A stretch of 64,000 nucleotides of DNA from Ferrovibrio terrae_B (GCF_943371255.1 NZ_CALRUC010000004.1:12978-76977); one strand, 5' to 3'. Positions 8,241 to 16,979 are shown, numbered from the stretch's first letter. The notes: generated from the letters alone by a model not told the origin. A program made the numbers and translations.

Positions 8241-8567
8241 TTAACCCGGAATGCTGGGAATCTCGCGCGCCAGATCCGGCTCGTCATGAATGAAGGTAAT
8301 CGCCAGGCTGCCGGAGATCTCTTCTGCCGTGCCCTGCGCAGGTGGGGCTGGTTCATCAACGCATAACCCGGCCTTTCGCAGATCGTCGAGCCAGTTGGTC
8401 AGCGTGACAATCGGGATCGTGAAGCGGATCGTCGCCGCCTTGTTGGAGTAGAAATGTGCGTCCACGACCCAGCCGCTGTGGGTAGCCAGGCTGTCGCAGG
8501 CGGCCGTCACCGCCTGATGACGGTCGGCAGTGGTCACGGCCTGCAGCAACAGCGGCTTTGGCTTCAT
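8241..8567 (-). CDS. Hypothetical protein coupled to azlD
   Basis: 108 residues from the ATG at 8567, whose ATGA overlaps the azlD stop; this start is preferred over an in-frame start further up inside azlD. The sequence shows no signal peptide or membrane helix. It begins MKPKPLLLQAVTTADRHQ, has a mixed alpha/beta composition (GWVVDAHFYSNKAATIRF, SGSLAITFIHDEPD) and could be a small ferredoxin-like fold. I do not recognise it. Translational coupling suggests it belongs with the AzlCD exporter, possibly as a cytoplasmic accessory. Confidence 0.65.
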   Translation of the reverse strand: MKPKPLLLQAVTTADRHQAVTAACDSLATHSGWVVDAHFYSNKAATIRFTIPIVTLTNWLDDLRKAGLCVDEPAPPAQGTAEEISGSLAITFIHDEPDLAREIPSIPG

Positions 8568-8890
8568 GCCGGAAAAAGTCCGAGCAACCGCAGGCCGATG
8601 GCGATGGCCATGCCACTCAGGATCGCGGTCATCGACTTGCGCAGCAGCAGCATGATGCCGACGGCGGCCGCGAGGCCGGCCCACATGGCGGGGTCGCCCT
8701 TCATGGCGGCGGCCGTTACGATGGCGACCAGCACGCCGCCGGCGGTATGGCGCAGGAAGCGTTCCAGCCGCGGTGACAGGGTGACATAGCTCATCAGCCA
8801 GAAACCGCCGACGCGGGTGAGCAGTGTCGCCAGCGCCATACCGGCGATGGCGATCACCGCCACGCTGTCAAAGGCGAGGAAGTTATTCAT
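8564..8890 (-). CDS. azlD: AzlD-type branched-chain amino acid exporter small subunit
   Basis: 108 residues, four hydrophobic segments. The GMALATLLTRVGGFWL start and RHTAGGVLVAIVTAAAM segment are typical of AzlD/YgaH proteins, the small partner of AzlC. Together they export branched-chain amino acids across the inner membrane, with azaleucine resistance as the original phenotype in Bacillus. It overlaps azlC by 8 bases at its start and the next small gene by 4 bases at its end, so all three form one tightly coupled unit. Confidence 0.88.
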   Translation of the reverse strand: MNNFLAFDSVAVIAIAGMALATLLTRVGGFWLMSYVTLSPRLERFLRHTAGGVLVAIVTAAAMKGDPAMWAGLAAAVGIMLLLRKSMTAILSGMAIAIGLRLLGLFPA

Positions 8891-9596
8891 CGCGGCTGCT
8901 CCACAGCCCGGCCAGGCCGGCGCAGAGGCCGCCGATCAGGATGTACCAGTTGCCGGGCAGCCAGAGCAGGGCGGCCACGGTGCCGGCCACGGCGGCGACC
9001 CAGGGCAGGATGTCGCTGCGGCCGCGATACAGTCCCACCACCGAAGTGGCGAATACGCCGGCGATCAGCACATCCAGGCCCCAGCGTTTCACATCGAGGC
9101 CGCCGCTGCCGACCAGCGCACCCAGCGCGGTGCCGCCGACCCAGACCGGCCATTGCATGATTATGGTGCCGAGCAGGATGCCGAGATCGCGCCGGCCGTT
9201 CATCATCGCCTGCAGGGTGATGGCCCAGCCGGCATCGGTCATGCCGGCCGAGATCGGAAACACCCAGCGGCGCGGCAGGGTGCCGATATAGGGATACAGC
9301 GCTGCACCCATCACGATATGGCGGGCATTGACCAGGAAGCTGGTCAGCACGATGGCGGCCACCGGCAGCGGCACGCTCCACAGGCCCAGCACGGCGAACT
9401 GCGCGCTGCCGGCGAAGGTGATCGCGCTCATCAGGATGGCTTCGCCCGGCGAGAGCGTGGTGCCCAGCGCGGCGGCGCCGAAGGCAATGCCAAAGGGCAG
9501 GGCGCTCAGGCTGTAAGGCGTGGTCAGCTTCATGCCGTGCCACACGCCTTCGCGGGTGAATCTGGCCGTTTCCGGTTTGTCGGGCAGCGAATCCAT
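8883..9596 (-). CDS. azlC: AzlC-type branched-chain amino acid exporter large subunit
   Basis: 237 residues, several membrane helices. The core motif FGAAALGTTLSPGEAILMSAITFAGSAQFA, seen as PFGIAFGAAAL and TFAGSAQFAVLGL, and the later FLVNARHIVMGAALYPY are the standard AzlC/YgaZ signatures. It forms the exporter with AzlD. First gene of the minus-strand azlC-azlD-unknown unit, divergent from a CGNR zinc-finger gene 51 bases away that may regulate it. Confidence 0.9.
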   Translation of the reverse strand: MDSLPDKPETARFTREGVWHGMKLTTPYSLSALPFGIAFGAAALGTTLSPGEAILMSAITFAGSAQFAVLGLWSVPLPVAAIVLTSFLVNARHIVMGAALYPYIGTLPRRWVFPISAGMTDAGWAITLQAMMNGRRDLGILLGTIIMQWPVWVGGTALGALVGSGGLDVKRWGLDVLIAGVFATSVVGLYRGRSDILPWVAAVAGTVAALLWLPGNWYILIGGLCAGLAGLWSSRDE

Positions 9597-9647
9597 GGGC
9601 GGAAGCTAGGGATTGGCGTGCAGCCAGTCAACCGGTATGATGGTTAT

Positions 9648-10283
9648 ATGGCATTGGCTCTCCGCATTCTCACCACTGGCCTGCATGGTGGCCATCCGGC
9701 GCTCGATTTCGTCAACACGCTGGACTGGCGTGACCGCCCCGTGGCGGATGGCGGGCCGGAGGACATGCTGGTCAGTTATGACGCGCTGCTGGCCTGGTGC
9801 CGACGCCTCGGCATCATCGGCGCGCCGACGCAGGCCGAACTGGATCGGCTGGCTGCGGGCAAGGCCGCGCAGGCCGCTGCCGTGTTGCAGGAGGCCATCG
9901 CCCTGCGCGAGGCGCTACATCGCCTGGCCCAGGCCGCGCGGCTGGGCAAGCCGGCAAAGCCCGCCGATCTTGAAACCCTGAACCGCATCCTGCTGCGCTA
10001 TCCGGAAGGCCGTGTCATCGCCGCCACGGGATCGCGACTGGGCTGGAAGGCGCATGGCGAGGGGCTGGAGCTGGGCTCGCCGCTCGGTGCCATCGCGCGG
10101 CTGGGCGCCGACCTGCTGGTGACGGCGGCACCGAACAGCATCCGCTGCTGCGCCGGCCCCGATTGCGGCTGGCTGTTCCACGATACCAGCCCGAACAAGC
10201 GGCGCCGCTGGTGTTCGATGGAAAGCTGCGGCAACCGCGCCAAGGCGCGGCGGCATTACGAGCGCGTCAAGAAGCATGCCTGA
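9648..10283 (+). CDS. CGNR zinc-finger (ABATE domain) regulator
   Basis: 211 residues from the ATG at 9648; the much longer open frame upstream is only the shadow of azlC. The N-terminal ABATE-type domain starts GGHPALDFVNTLDWRDRP, and the C-terminal zinc finger is RCCAGPDCGWLFHD followed by RWCSMESCGNRAKARRH, which gives the family its name. Members are predicted stress-related transcription regulators. Divergent orientation from azlC suggests it controls that exporter, but it could equally control only itself. Confidence 0.88.
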   Translation: MALALRILTTGLHGGHPALDFVNTLDWRDRPVADGGPEDMLVSYDALLAWCRRLGIIGAPTQAELDRLAAGKAAQAAAVLQEAIALREALHRLAQAARLGKPAKPADLETLNRILLRYPEGRVIAATGSRLGWKAHGEGLELGSPLGAIARLGADLLVTAAPNSIRCCAGPDCGWLFHDTSPNKRRRWCSMESCGNRAKARRHYERVKKHA

Positions 10284-10324
10284 ACTGCCAAGCTGTGCTT
10301 GCAGTCAGGCGGCAGACCTCGTCC

Positions 10325-10350
10325 GGAACTTTCATCTCCGTCATGTCTTT
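10325..10350 (+). promoter_or_regulatory. Possible EcfG-type general stress promoter for the catalase
   Basis: GGAAC (10325-10329), 17 bases, CTTT (10347-10350). EcfG sigma factors of alphaproteobacteria use GGAAC-N16/17-cGTT, so the -35 is exact and the -10 is off by one base. Large catalases are common general stress response targets, which supports the reading but does not prove it. Confidence 0.35.
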
Positions 10351-10384
10351 TGGAATAGCTCCAGAAAACCAGCGAGGGATGGAC

Positions 10385-12493
10385 ATGGCCAAGACGCCGC
10401 GAGACGCGAAGAAGACTGCGCCCAACAACAAGACAAAGACCGTAACCGGCAAGGGCGGTGAGACGCATCAGCAGGCAGACGGCGCCGATCATCGACTGAC
10501 CACCAATCAGGGAACGGTGATTGCCGACAACCAGAACTCCCTGAAAAGCGGTGCGCGTGGGCCCACCCTGCTGGAGGACTTTATCCTCCGCGAGAAGATC
10601 ACGCATTTCGATCATGAGCGTATTCCGGAACGGATTGTTCATGCACGCGGCAGCGGGGCGCACGGCTATTTCCAGCCCTACAAAGATCTCAGCCGGCTCA
10701 CCAGGGCGGCGTTCCTGCGAAATCCGAAGGAGAAAACCAAAGTCTTCGTGCGCTTCTCCACAGTAGCCGGCGGTGCGGGCTCGGCCGACACCGTGCGCGA
10801 CGTGCGCGGCTTCGCGGTGAAGTTCTATACTTCGGAAGGCAATTTCGACCTGGTGGGCAACAACATCCCGGTCTTTTTCATCCAGGATGCGATGAAGTTT
10901 CCCGATCTGGTGCATTCAGTGAAAATGGAGCCCGACCGCGCTTTCCCGCAGGCGGCCTCTGCGCATGACACCTTCTGGGATTTCGTGTCTCTGATGCCGG
11001 AAAGCACCCATATGCTGATGTGGGCGATGTCGGATCGCGGCATTCCGCGCAGCTATCGCATGATGGAAGGCTTTGGCGTGCATACCTTCCGGTTTGTCAA
11101 CGAGAAGGGCAAATCCACCTTCGTGAAATTCCACTGGCGCCCGACTATCGGCGCGGTCTCGCTGATCTGGGACGAAGCCGTGAAGCTGGCCGGTGCCGAT
11201 TACGACTTCCATCGCCGCGATCTGTGGAACGCCATCGCCGCCGGCGACTTTCCGGAATTCGAGTTGGGCATCCAGGCCTTTGAAGAAAAAACCGCCGACA
11301 GGCTCGGTTTTGATGTGCTTGATCCCACCAAGGTGATTCCGGAAGAGGTCGTGCCGCTAGAGATGATTGGCAGGCTTGTGCTCGACCGCAACCCGGACAA
11401 TTTCTTCGCCGAGACCGAGCAGGTCGCTTTCCATCCCGGGCATGTGGTGCCCGGGATCGATTTCACCAACGACCCATTGCTGCAGGGCCGGCTGTTTTCT
11501 TACACCGATACCCAGCTCAGCCGGCTTGGCGGGCCGAATTTCCATGAGATTCCGATCAACCGGCCGGTTTGCCCGATGCGTAACTTCCAGCGCGATGGCA
11601 TTCACCGCATGGCCGTGCCCCAGGGGCGGGTCAACTATGAGCCCAACAGCCTCGATCCGGACAGCCCGCGTGAGCACCCCACTGCCGGTTTCAATACCTT
11701 CCCGGAGCCGGCCGAGGGCGGCAAGCTGCGCCAGCGGCCCGAAAGCTTCGCTGACCATTACAGCCATGCGCGGCTGTTCTGGCTGTCGATGACGAAGCCG
11801 GAGCAGACCCACATCGTCAGCGCGTTTGCCTTTGAACTGGCGAAGGTGGGGACCATCTCGATCCGCACTCGCATGCTGGGACGACTGAAGCTGGTGCATA
11901 AGGATCTCTGTGCCGGTGTTGAGGCCGCCTTGGGCATGGAGGGACAGGCAGATACTCTGACGCCCGCCGTGCCGGCCAAGACCATGCAGCCGTCACCGGC
12001 GCTCAGTCTGATAGCCAAGGCGCCTCCCACCATCAAGGGGCGCAAGATCGGCGTGCTGGTCACCGATGGCACTGATGCGAAACTGTTGGCTGCTGTGCAA
12101 AAGGCGGTCGATGGCGAGGGCGCGCTGGTCGAGATCGTGGCGCCGAAGATCGGCGGCGCAAAGCTCAGCGATGGCAAGACCCTGGTGGCGCATCACACCA
12201 TCTCGGGCGGACCTTCCGTGCTGTTTGATGCCGTGGTGGTGCTGCCGTCGGCGGATGGCGTGAAGGCGTTGGTGCGCGAGGCCGGTGCGGTCGCCTGGGT
12301 GCATGATGCCTTCAGTCATCTGAAGGTCATCGGCCATGTCGCGGCGGCAAAGCCGCTGCTGGTCAAGGCCGGCGTGGAGGCGGATGACGGGGTTGTGTCG
12401 CTGGATACCAGCAGTGGCGCGAAGGCTTTCATCGCGGCGGCCAAGCAACACCGCATCTGGGATCGCGAGCCGAAACTCAGAAGCCCGGGTTAA
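10385..12493 (+). CDS. katE: Large-subunit (HPII-type) catalase
   Basis: 702 residues. GCGAGGG sits 6 bases before the ATG at 10385 but touches the ATG at 10379, so the second is chosen. The heme catalase core follows a lysine-rich, disordered N-terminus: catalytic His in VHARGSGAHGYF near residue 92, Asn in DLVGNNIPVFF, and proximal Tyr in RLFSYTDTQLSRLG. After about residue 540 comes a second domain of the class I glutamine amidotransferase/DJ-1 fold (KIGVLVTDGTDAKLL onwards), the mark of large-subunit catalases. It destroys hydrogen peroxide in the cytoplasm, typically in stationary or stressed cells. Confidence 0.95.
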   Translation: MAKTPRDAKKTAPNNKTKTVTGKGGETHQQADGADHRLTTNQGTVIADNQNSLKSGARGPTLLEDFILREKITHFDHERIPERIVHARGSGAHGYFQPYKDLSRLTRAAFLRNPKEKTKVFVRFSTVAGGAGSADTVRDVRGFAVKFYTSEGNFDLVGNNIPVFFIQDAMKFPDLVHSVKMEPDRAFPQAASAHDTFWDFVSLMPESTHMLMWAMSDRGIPRSYRMMEGFGVHTFRFVNEKGKSTFVKFHWRPTIGAVSLIWDEAVKLAGADYDFHRRDLWNAIAAGDFPEFELGIQAFEEKTADRLGFDVLDPTKVIPEEVVPLEMIGRLVLDRNPDNFFAETEQVAFHPGHVVPGIDFTNDPLLQGRLFSYTDTQLSRLGGPNFHEIPINRPVCPMRNFQRDGIHRMAVPQGRVNYEPNSLDPDSPREHPTAGFNTFPEPAEGGKLRQRPESFADHYSHARLFWLSMTKPEQTHIVSAFAFELAKVGTISIRTRMLGRLKLVHKDLCAGVEAALGMEGQADTLTPAVPAKTMQPSPALSLIAKAPPTIKGRKIGVLVTDGTDAKLLAAVQKAVDGEGALVEIVAPKIGGAKLSDGKTLVAHHTISGGPSVLFDAVVVLPSADGVKALVREAGAVAWVHDAFSHLKVIGHVAAAKPLLVKAGVEADDGVVSLDTSSGAKAFIAAAKQHRIWDREPKLRSPG

Positions 12494-12519
12494 GGGGGCC
12501 GGGGCGATGACGGAAGCAC

Positions 12520-13077
12520 TCACCGCCGCGGATCGAACAGCGCCTCGCGTGTCTGATACGGCCGGAAGCCGTTTTTCTGGTACAGCGGCAGGGCGGCCGG
12601 ATGGTCGAGGTTGCAGGTGTTCACCGTCAGCCGGTCGATGCCATAGGACCAGGCCTGCCGGATACCGGCGCGCAACAGCCATGGACCGATGCCGCGGCCG
12701 AAGAAGTCCGGCGTCAGGCCGAAATAGGCGATGTTGACGGTCTTGCGCTCGTCGTGGTCGATGGTGCGGCGGTCGAGTTCGATATAGCCGGCCGGTACGC
12801 CGCCCACATAGGGCACCCAGATTTCCACCAGCGGATCGCTGATGATATTGCCCAGCGTCAGGTCGCTCATGCGATGGCGGTCGACCCAGTGCCAGGGCTT
12901 GCCGACCGCATCATAGAGATAGCGGTAGAATCCGGTGGTCGGCTTGTCGAGCCGCAGCAGCGCCAGCTTGGGCACCAGCGGCGGCAGGTTGGCGCTTTCA
13001 GGTGGCGCCTTGGTCATTTCCAGATAGACGACGGTGACATTGTAGCGCCCGTCATCCAGCAGTTCGGCCGGCGGCAT
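12520..13077 (-). CDS. GNAT family N-acetyltransferase
   Basis: 185 residues from the ATG at 13077. The acetyl-CoA fold shows in NIAYFGLTPDFFGRGIGPWLL (here cut to FGLTPDFFGRGIG), the A-motif loop, and in the following VNTCNLDHPAALPLYQKNGF, the strand-helix before the last strand. The N-terminal part VVYLEMTKAPP and FYRYLYDAVGKPWHW are typical of a common alphaproteobacterial GNAT subfamily of unknown substrate. A TTG at 13131, nine bases after the sulfurtransferase stop and with GAGG before it, is an alternative start and would add 18 residues. Probably co-transcribed with that gene. Confidence 0.82.
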   Translation of the reverse strand: MPPAELLDDGRYNVTVVYLEMTKAPPESANLPPLVPKLALLRLDKPTTGFYRYLYDAVGKPWHWVDRHRMSDLTLGNIISDPLVEIWVPYVGGVPAGYIELDRRTIDHDERKTVNIAYFGLTPDFFGRGIGPWLLRAGIRQAWSYGIDRLTVNTCNLDHPAALPLYQKNGFRPYQTREALFDPRR

Positions 13078-13139
13078 GCGGAAGATCGCCGCGGCGACGG
13101 TCTCGTTGCGATTGTCGCGTGCCTCGGCCAAGCGGCGCC

Positions 13140-14000
13140 TCAGGCCACTTCGGCCGGCAGGTCGGCGCGGCCGCCCCATTCGGTCCATGAACCGTCATAG
13201 ACCGACACCTGGCGATGGCCGAGCAGATGCATGCCGAGCGTGAGGATGCAGGCCGAGACACCCGAGCCGCAGCTGTTCACCACCGGCTTGTTCAGGTCGA
13301 CACCGGCTTTGGTGAAGATATCTTTCAGCGCATCGGCCGACTGGAACAGGCCGGTCTTCGGGTCGGTCATCAGCGAGGAGGGCACGTTCAGCGAGCCCGG
13401 AATATGGCCGCCGCGCAGGCCGATACGTGGCTCCGGCTCGGTGCCGTCGAAGCGGCCCTTGCTGCGCGCATCCACCACCTGTTCGCGCGGGCTGGTCATG
13501 TTGGCGCGGATCTGGTCGACATCGCGAACCAGAAGATCATTGCGGCGCGCGGTAAAGTGGCGCTCGCGCGGCAGCGGCGGCAGGTCTTCCACCGGGCGGC
13601 CTTCGGCCTTCCATTTCTTGAAGCCGCCATTCAGCACGGCAACATCGTTATGGCCGAAGACGCGGAACATCCACCAGGCGCGCGGCGCCGACAGATGCAC
13701 GTCCGAACCGTCATAGACCACGATGCGGTTGCCATCGCCGATGCCAAGCCGGCGCATGCGGGCGGCGAATTTCTCCGGGCTGGGCAGCATATGCGGCAGC
13801 GGCACATCGGTATCGGCGATCTCGTCGATATCGAAATACACCGCGCCGGGGATATGCGCATCGGCATATTCCTGCCGGCCGTTGCGGCTCATGGTGGGCA
13901 GATACCAGGAGGCATCGACAATGCGCAGGTCAGGCGCCTTCAGGTGTTCGGCCAGCCATTCGGTCGAAACCAGCGCATCCGGATTCACATACGACGACAT
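13140..14000 (-). CDS. sseA: 3-mercaptopyruvate sulfurtransferase (tandem rhodanese)
   Basis: 286 residues with two rhodanese domains. The inactive N-terminal one has LVSTEWLAEHLKAPDLRIVDASW and the C-terminal one carries the catalytic Cys in NSCGSGVSACILTLG near residue 243. The CGSGVSA loop is that of mercaptopyruvate rather than thiosulfate sulfurtransferases. It transfers sulfur from 3-mercaptopyruvate to a thiol acceptor in cysteine breakdown. Cysteine synthase lies two genes upstream on the same strand, so sulfur amino acid metabolism links the group. Confidence 0.92.
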   Translation of the reverse strand: MSSYVNPDALVSTEWLAEHLKAPDLRIVDASWYLPTMSRNGRQEYADAHIPGAVYFDIDEIADTDVPLPHMLPSPEKFAARMRRLGIGDGNRIVVYDGSDVHLSAPRAWWMFRVFGHNDVAVLNGGFKKWKAEGRPVEDLPPLPRERHFTARRNDLLVRDVDQIRANMTSPREQVVDARSKGRFDGTEPEPRIGLRGGHIPGSLNVPSSLMTDPKTGLFQSADALKDIFTKAGVDLNKPVVNSCGSGVSACILTLGMHLLGHRQVSVYDGSWTEWGGRADLPAEVA

Positions 14001-14021
14001 GGAGTCACTCCCTCGGATTTT

Positions 14022-14744
14022 TTAGGCGGCGAATGCGATATTCACGCGCCGGTTCTGCTTGCCCTTGTTCTCGATCTTGACGACCGCCACCGGGCCGATC
14101 TCGCCGGTCTGCTTCACATGGGTGCCGCCGCAGGCCTGCAGGTCGAGCGGCCGGTCCAGCCCGGCGATCTCGATCAGGCGCACTTTGCCCAGGCCCATCG
14201 GCGGCTTCACCGCCATGGTCTTGACCAGGTCGGGGCTCGACAGCAGTTCTTCATCGGTGATCCAGCGCGCGCTCACGGCATGGTCGGCGGTGATCAGCTC
14301 GTTCAGCCTGGCGGTCAGCGTGTCCTTGTCCGGGATGCTGTCAGCCATATCAAAGTCAAGCCGGCCCTTGCCATCGCTGACCTGGCCGCCGGTGACCGGG
14401 AAGGGCACCAGCACCGACAGCAGATGCAGGCAGGTATGCATGCGCATCAGGCGGTGGCGCCGCGCCCAGTCGAGTTCCAGCTTGCCCCTGGCGCCGACCT
14501 TGAGCGCCGCCGAGCCGCCGGCCGGCACATGGATGATGCCGTCGGGGCCGTCGCCCTTGCGCGTGTCGGCGATTTCCACCACCTCGCCGCTCTCCAGCAT
14601 GAAACGCCCGATATCGCCCGGCTGGCCGCCACCCGTCGGATAGAACACCGATGCATCGGTCTGGAAGCCGCGCTCGTCGATCGCCGTCACAATGGCATCG
14701 CAGGCGGGCAGGTAGGCATCGTCGCGGAACAGGAAGCTGGTCAT
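14022..14744 (-). CDS. AlaX-like alanyl-tRNA editing protein
   Basis: 240 residues from the ATG at 14744. It is a stand-alone relative of the editing domain of alanyl-tRNA synthetase: TGGGQPGDIG near residue 32 and the zinc-binding pairs HTCLH near residue 98 and CGGTH near residue 194 are all present. Such proteins hydrolyse Ser-tRNA(Ala) or Gly-tRNA(Ala) and so prevent mistranslation. The start lies 6 bases after the cysteine synthase stop, indicating one transcript. Confidence 0.9.
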   Translation of the reverse strand: MTSFLFRDDAYLPACDAIVTAIDERGFQTDASVFYPTGGGQPGDIGRFMLESGEVVEIADTRKGDGPDGIIHVPAGGSAALKVGARGKLELDWARRHRLMRMHTCLHLLSVLVPFPVTGGQVSDGKGRLDFDMADSIPDKDTLTARLNELITADHAVSARWITDEELLSSPDLVKTMAVKPPMGLGKVRLIEIAGLDRPLDLQACGGTHVKQTGEIGPVAVVKIENKGKQNRRVNIAFAA

Positions 14745-14749
14745 GGGGC

Positions 14750-15751
14750 TCAACTCATCCAGGGCGGAACCGGCAGGTTCTTCGACCGCAGGAATTCCGG
14801 ATTGAACATCTTGCTCTGATAGCGCGCGCCACCGTCGCACAGGATGGTGACGATGGTGTGGCCCGGGCCCATCTTTTTGGCGAGGCGGATGGCGGCGGCG
14901 ATGTTGATGCCGCTGGAACCGCCCAGCACCAGGCCTTCATGCTGGATCAGGTCGAACACCACCGGCAGGGCTTCCTCGTCGGGAATCTGGAAGGCGTCGT
15001 CGGGCGTGATGCCTTCCAGGTTGGCGGTGATGCGGCCCTGGCCGATGCCTTCGGTGATCGAGCTGCCCTCGGCCTTCAGTTCGCCATGCTTGTAATAGTG
15101 ATACAGCGCGGCGCCCATCGGATCGGCCAGCGCCACCTGCACCTTCGGGTTGCGCTCTTTCAGCGCCATCAGGATGCCGGCCAGCGTGCCGCCGGAGCCG
15201 ACCGCACAGGTGAAGCCGTCGATCTTGCCGCCGGTCTGCTCCCAGATCTCGGGACCGGTGGTGTGATAATGCGCCTCACGGTTGGCGACATTGTCGAACT
15301 GGTTGGCCCAGATCGCGCCGTTCGGCTCGGTCTTGGCCATCTCCTCGGCCAGGCGGCCGGAGTATTTCACGTAGTTGTTGGGATCCTTGTAGGGCACGGC
15401 CGGCACCAGCCGCAGGTCGGCACCGCACAGGCGCAGGAAGTCTTTCTTCTCCTGGCTCTGGGTATCGGGCATCACGATCACGGTCCTGAAACCCAGTGCA
15501 TTGCCCACCAGGGCGAGGCCGATGCCGGTGTTGCCGGCGGTGCCTTCCACGATGGTGCCGCCCTGGCGCAGCGTGCCGCGCTTGAGTGCGTCCTGCACAA
15601 TGTACAGTGCGGCGCGGTCTTTTACCGAGCCACCGGGATTCATGAATTCGGCCTTGCCGTAGATGTCGCAGCCGGTGGCCTCGGAGGCGCGGCGCAGGCG
15701 GATCAGCGGCGTGCGGCCGATACTGTCGATGAAGTCTTTGCGGATATCCAT
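14750..15751 (-). CDS. cysK: Cysteine synthase (O-acetylserine sulfhydrylase family)
   Basis: 333 residues. The PLP lysine is in NPGGSVKDRAAL near residue 44. The substrate loop reads EGTAGNTGIGLA rather than the EPTSGNTG of E. coli CysK, and GSGGTLAG near 188 binds the phosphate. This longer form, with the C-terminal extension ARYQSKMFNPEFL, is widespread in alphaproteobacteria and often named cysteine synthase A. It joins O-acetylserine and sulfide to cysteine. A cystathionine beta-synthase-type activity cannot be excluded from sequence. Leads the minus-strand group with alaX-like, sseA and GNAT genes. Confidence 0.87.
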   Translation of the reverse strand: MDIRKDFIDSIGRTPLIRLRRASEATGCDIYGKAEFMNPGGSVKDRAALYIVQDALKRGTLRQGGTIVEGTAGNTGIGLALVGNALGFRTVIVMPDTQSQEKKDFLRLCGADLRLVPAVPYKDPNNYVKYSGRLAEEMAKTEPNGAIWANQFDNVANREAHYHTTGPEIWEQTGGKIDGFTCAVGSGGTLAGILMALKERNPKVQVALADPMGAALYHYYKHGELKAEGSSITEGIGQGRITANLEGITPDDAFQIPDEEALPVVFDLIQHEGLVLGGSSGINIAAAIRLAKKMGPGHTIVTILCDGGARYQSKMFNPEFLRSKNLPVPPWMS

Positions 15752-15821
15752 AACGCTCTCGGTCTCAGGGAGGTCGGGCCGATATAGCGCCCTCCCGTCC
15801 TAATCCTATACCGAGGGGGGG

Positions 15822-16469
15822 TTAGGGTCGCAACCCGCGCGGATCGGCCCAGCTCCGGCGCAGCTTATCGCGATGCAGCGCCAGCCACAGCAGGCTGAAG
15901 GAGGCGGGCGGGTTGGGGATTTCCCCGGCTTCCCAGCGGGCAAAGGCCTCGGCAAACGGCAGGGCGAAAACCCGGATTTCCTCATGCTCGTTGGCGAGGC
16001 CGTGCAGGCCGCCGGCCAGCGATGCATCCACCGGCGCGCAGAACAGGTGATAGCGCTCCGAGCAGAAACCGGGCGTGGCATAGACCGTGTTGATGAAGAT
16101 CAGCGGGCCAACCGGATCGAGGCCGCTTTCTTCCTTCATCTCGCGACGGGCCACATCTTCCAGGCTTTCGCCTTCCTCGATCAGGCCGGCCACCACCTCG
16201 GTCATCCAGGCGCGGTCGCCATTCAGCAGGGCGGAGGTGCGGAACTGTTCAGCCAGCACCACCTCGTCGCGCCTGGGGTCATAGGGCACGACGCAGACGG
16301 CATCGCCGCGCCCCACCACCTCGCGGCTGATCAGGCCGCTCATGCCGCCCCGGAACAGGCCATGGCGCAGATGCAGCTCATCCACCTTGAGATGGCCGTC
16401 AAAGACGCGGTCATGGCGCACCACCTCGACCGGGTAGGGCTGGTTGCTGGTGTCTAACGGCTTGCGCAT
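15822..16469 (-). CDS. nudF: NUDIX hydrolase, ADP-ribose pyrophosphatase type
   Basis: 215 residues. The Nudix box is complete near residues 97-120: G, five residues, E, seven residues, then REMKEESGL. The N-terminal dimerisation strand VEVVRHDRVFDGHLKVDEL and the segment AEQFRTSALL before the box match ADP-ribose diphosphatases, which cleave ADP-ribose to AMP and ribose 5-phosphate. It overlaps the end of the upstream gamma-glutamylcyclotransferase-like gene by 16 bases. Confidence 0.88.
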   Translation of the reverse strand: MRKPLDTSNQPYPVEVVRHDRVFDGHLKVDELHLRHGLFRGGMSGLISREVVGRGDAVCVVPYDPRRDEVVLAEQFRTSALLNGDRAWMTEVVAGLIEEGESLEDVARREMKEESGLDPVGPLIFINTVYATPGFCSERYHLFCAPVDASLAGGLHGLANEHEEIRVFALPFAEAFARWEAGEIPNPPASFSLLWLALHRDKLRRSWADPRGLRP

Positions 16470-16885
16470 GGCATCGGGCCCTGGTGGTGGAGACTACGGA
16501 GGAAGGCGGCCTTGTCGCGACGCTGCCAGCGCCGCAGCTGCCAGTCATCGAAGGTGGCGGACAGCCCGGAACCGGCCGGCAGAAACACCCGGGCGCGGGC
16601 CGGGCCCCGGCTGCCGTTGCGGCAGACCGGCAGGGCGCGGGTCAGGTATTCCGGCCCCTCGTAGGCGTCCAGGCGGGCGGCATCGCCGGGCCGGGGCCGG
16701 AACAGCAGGCCATCCACCCGCCCGCCGGGGGCACGCACCAGTACCGGGTAGCTGCGCCCGCGGGCCCGTTTGCGACGGAAGCCGGGCAACCGGGCCGGGC
16801 GCAATTGGCGGGGGCTGGGCCGGTAGCCCAGAATCAGGCGCCGCACATCCGAATCGCACAGCGTGCCGTAGAAGAAATACATCAT
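16454..16885 (-). CDS. Gamma-glutamylcyclotransferase/AIG2-like protein
   Basis: 143 residues from the ATG at 16885; the second codon is also ATG, so 16882 is equally possible. The family signature YFFYGTLCDSDVRRL at the start gives the substrate loop, and the acidic catalytic residue is the Glu in LDAYEGPEYLTR near residue 75. Such proteins form 5-oxoproline from gamma-glutamyl compounds; the real substrate of bacterial AIG2-like members is mostly unknown. Its operon partner is the NUDIX gene. A longer open frame upstream would run into the chrR promoter and is rejected. Confidence 0.78.
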   Translation of the reverse strand: MMYFFYGTLCDSDVRRLILGYRPSPRQLRPARLPGFRRKRARGRSYPVLVRAPGGRVDGLLFRPRPGDAARLDAYEGPEYLTRALPVCRNGSRGPARARVFLPAGSGLSATFDDWQLRRWQRRDKAAFLRSLHHQGPMPCASR

Positions 16886-16913
16886 GGGTGGCAGGCTTGA
16901 CCGGTCCGGGGAT

Positions 16914-16939
16914 TGATCCAGATTGCAGGCAGACACGTA
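16914..16939 (+). promoter_or_regulatory. RpoE/ECF11-type promoter of chrR operon
   Basis: TGATCC (16914-16919), 16 bases, CGTA (16936-16939), located 41 bases before the chrR start. The identical two boxes with the same spacing precede the photolyase operon on the opposite strand at 24123-24148. TGATCC is the -35 element known for RpoE of Rhodobacter sphaeroides, whose anti-sigma factor is ChrR, so the site fits autoregulation of chrR. Confidence 0.65.
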
Positions 16940-16979
16940 CAACACCGTGTAGTCCAGAGCACAGGATTTCGCAAAGACC

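Noticed and set aside
8817..9647. Long N-terminal extension of the CGNR protein
   Set aside because: The extension runs antisense through azlC and azlD; the family starts at the ATG at 9648.
13077..13188. GNAT start at 13188
   Set aside because: It would overlap the sulfurtransferase by 49 bases with a non-conserved Arg-rich stretch; starts at 13077 or 13131 are better.
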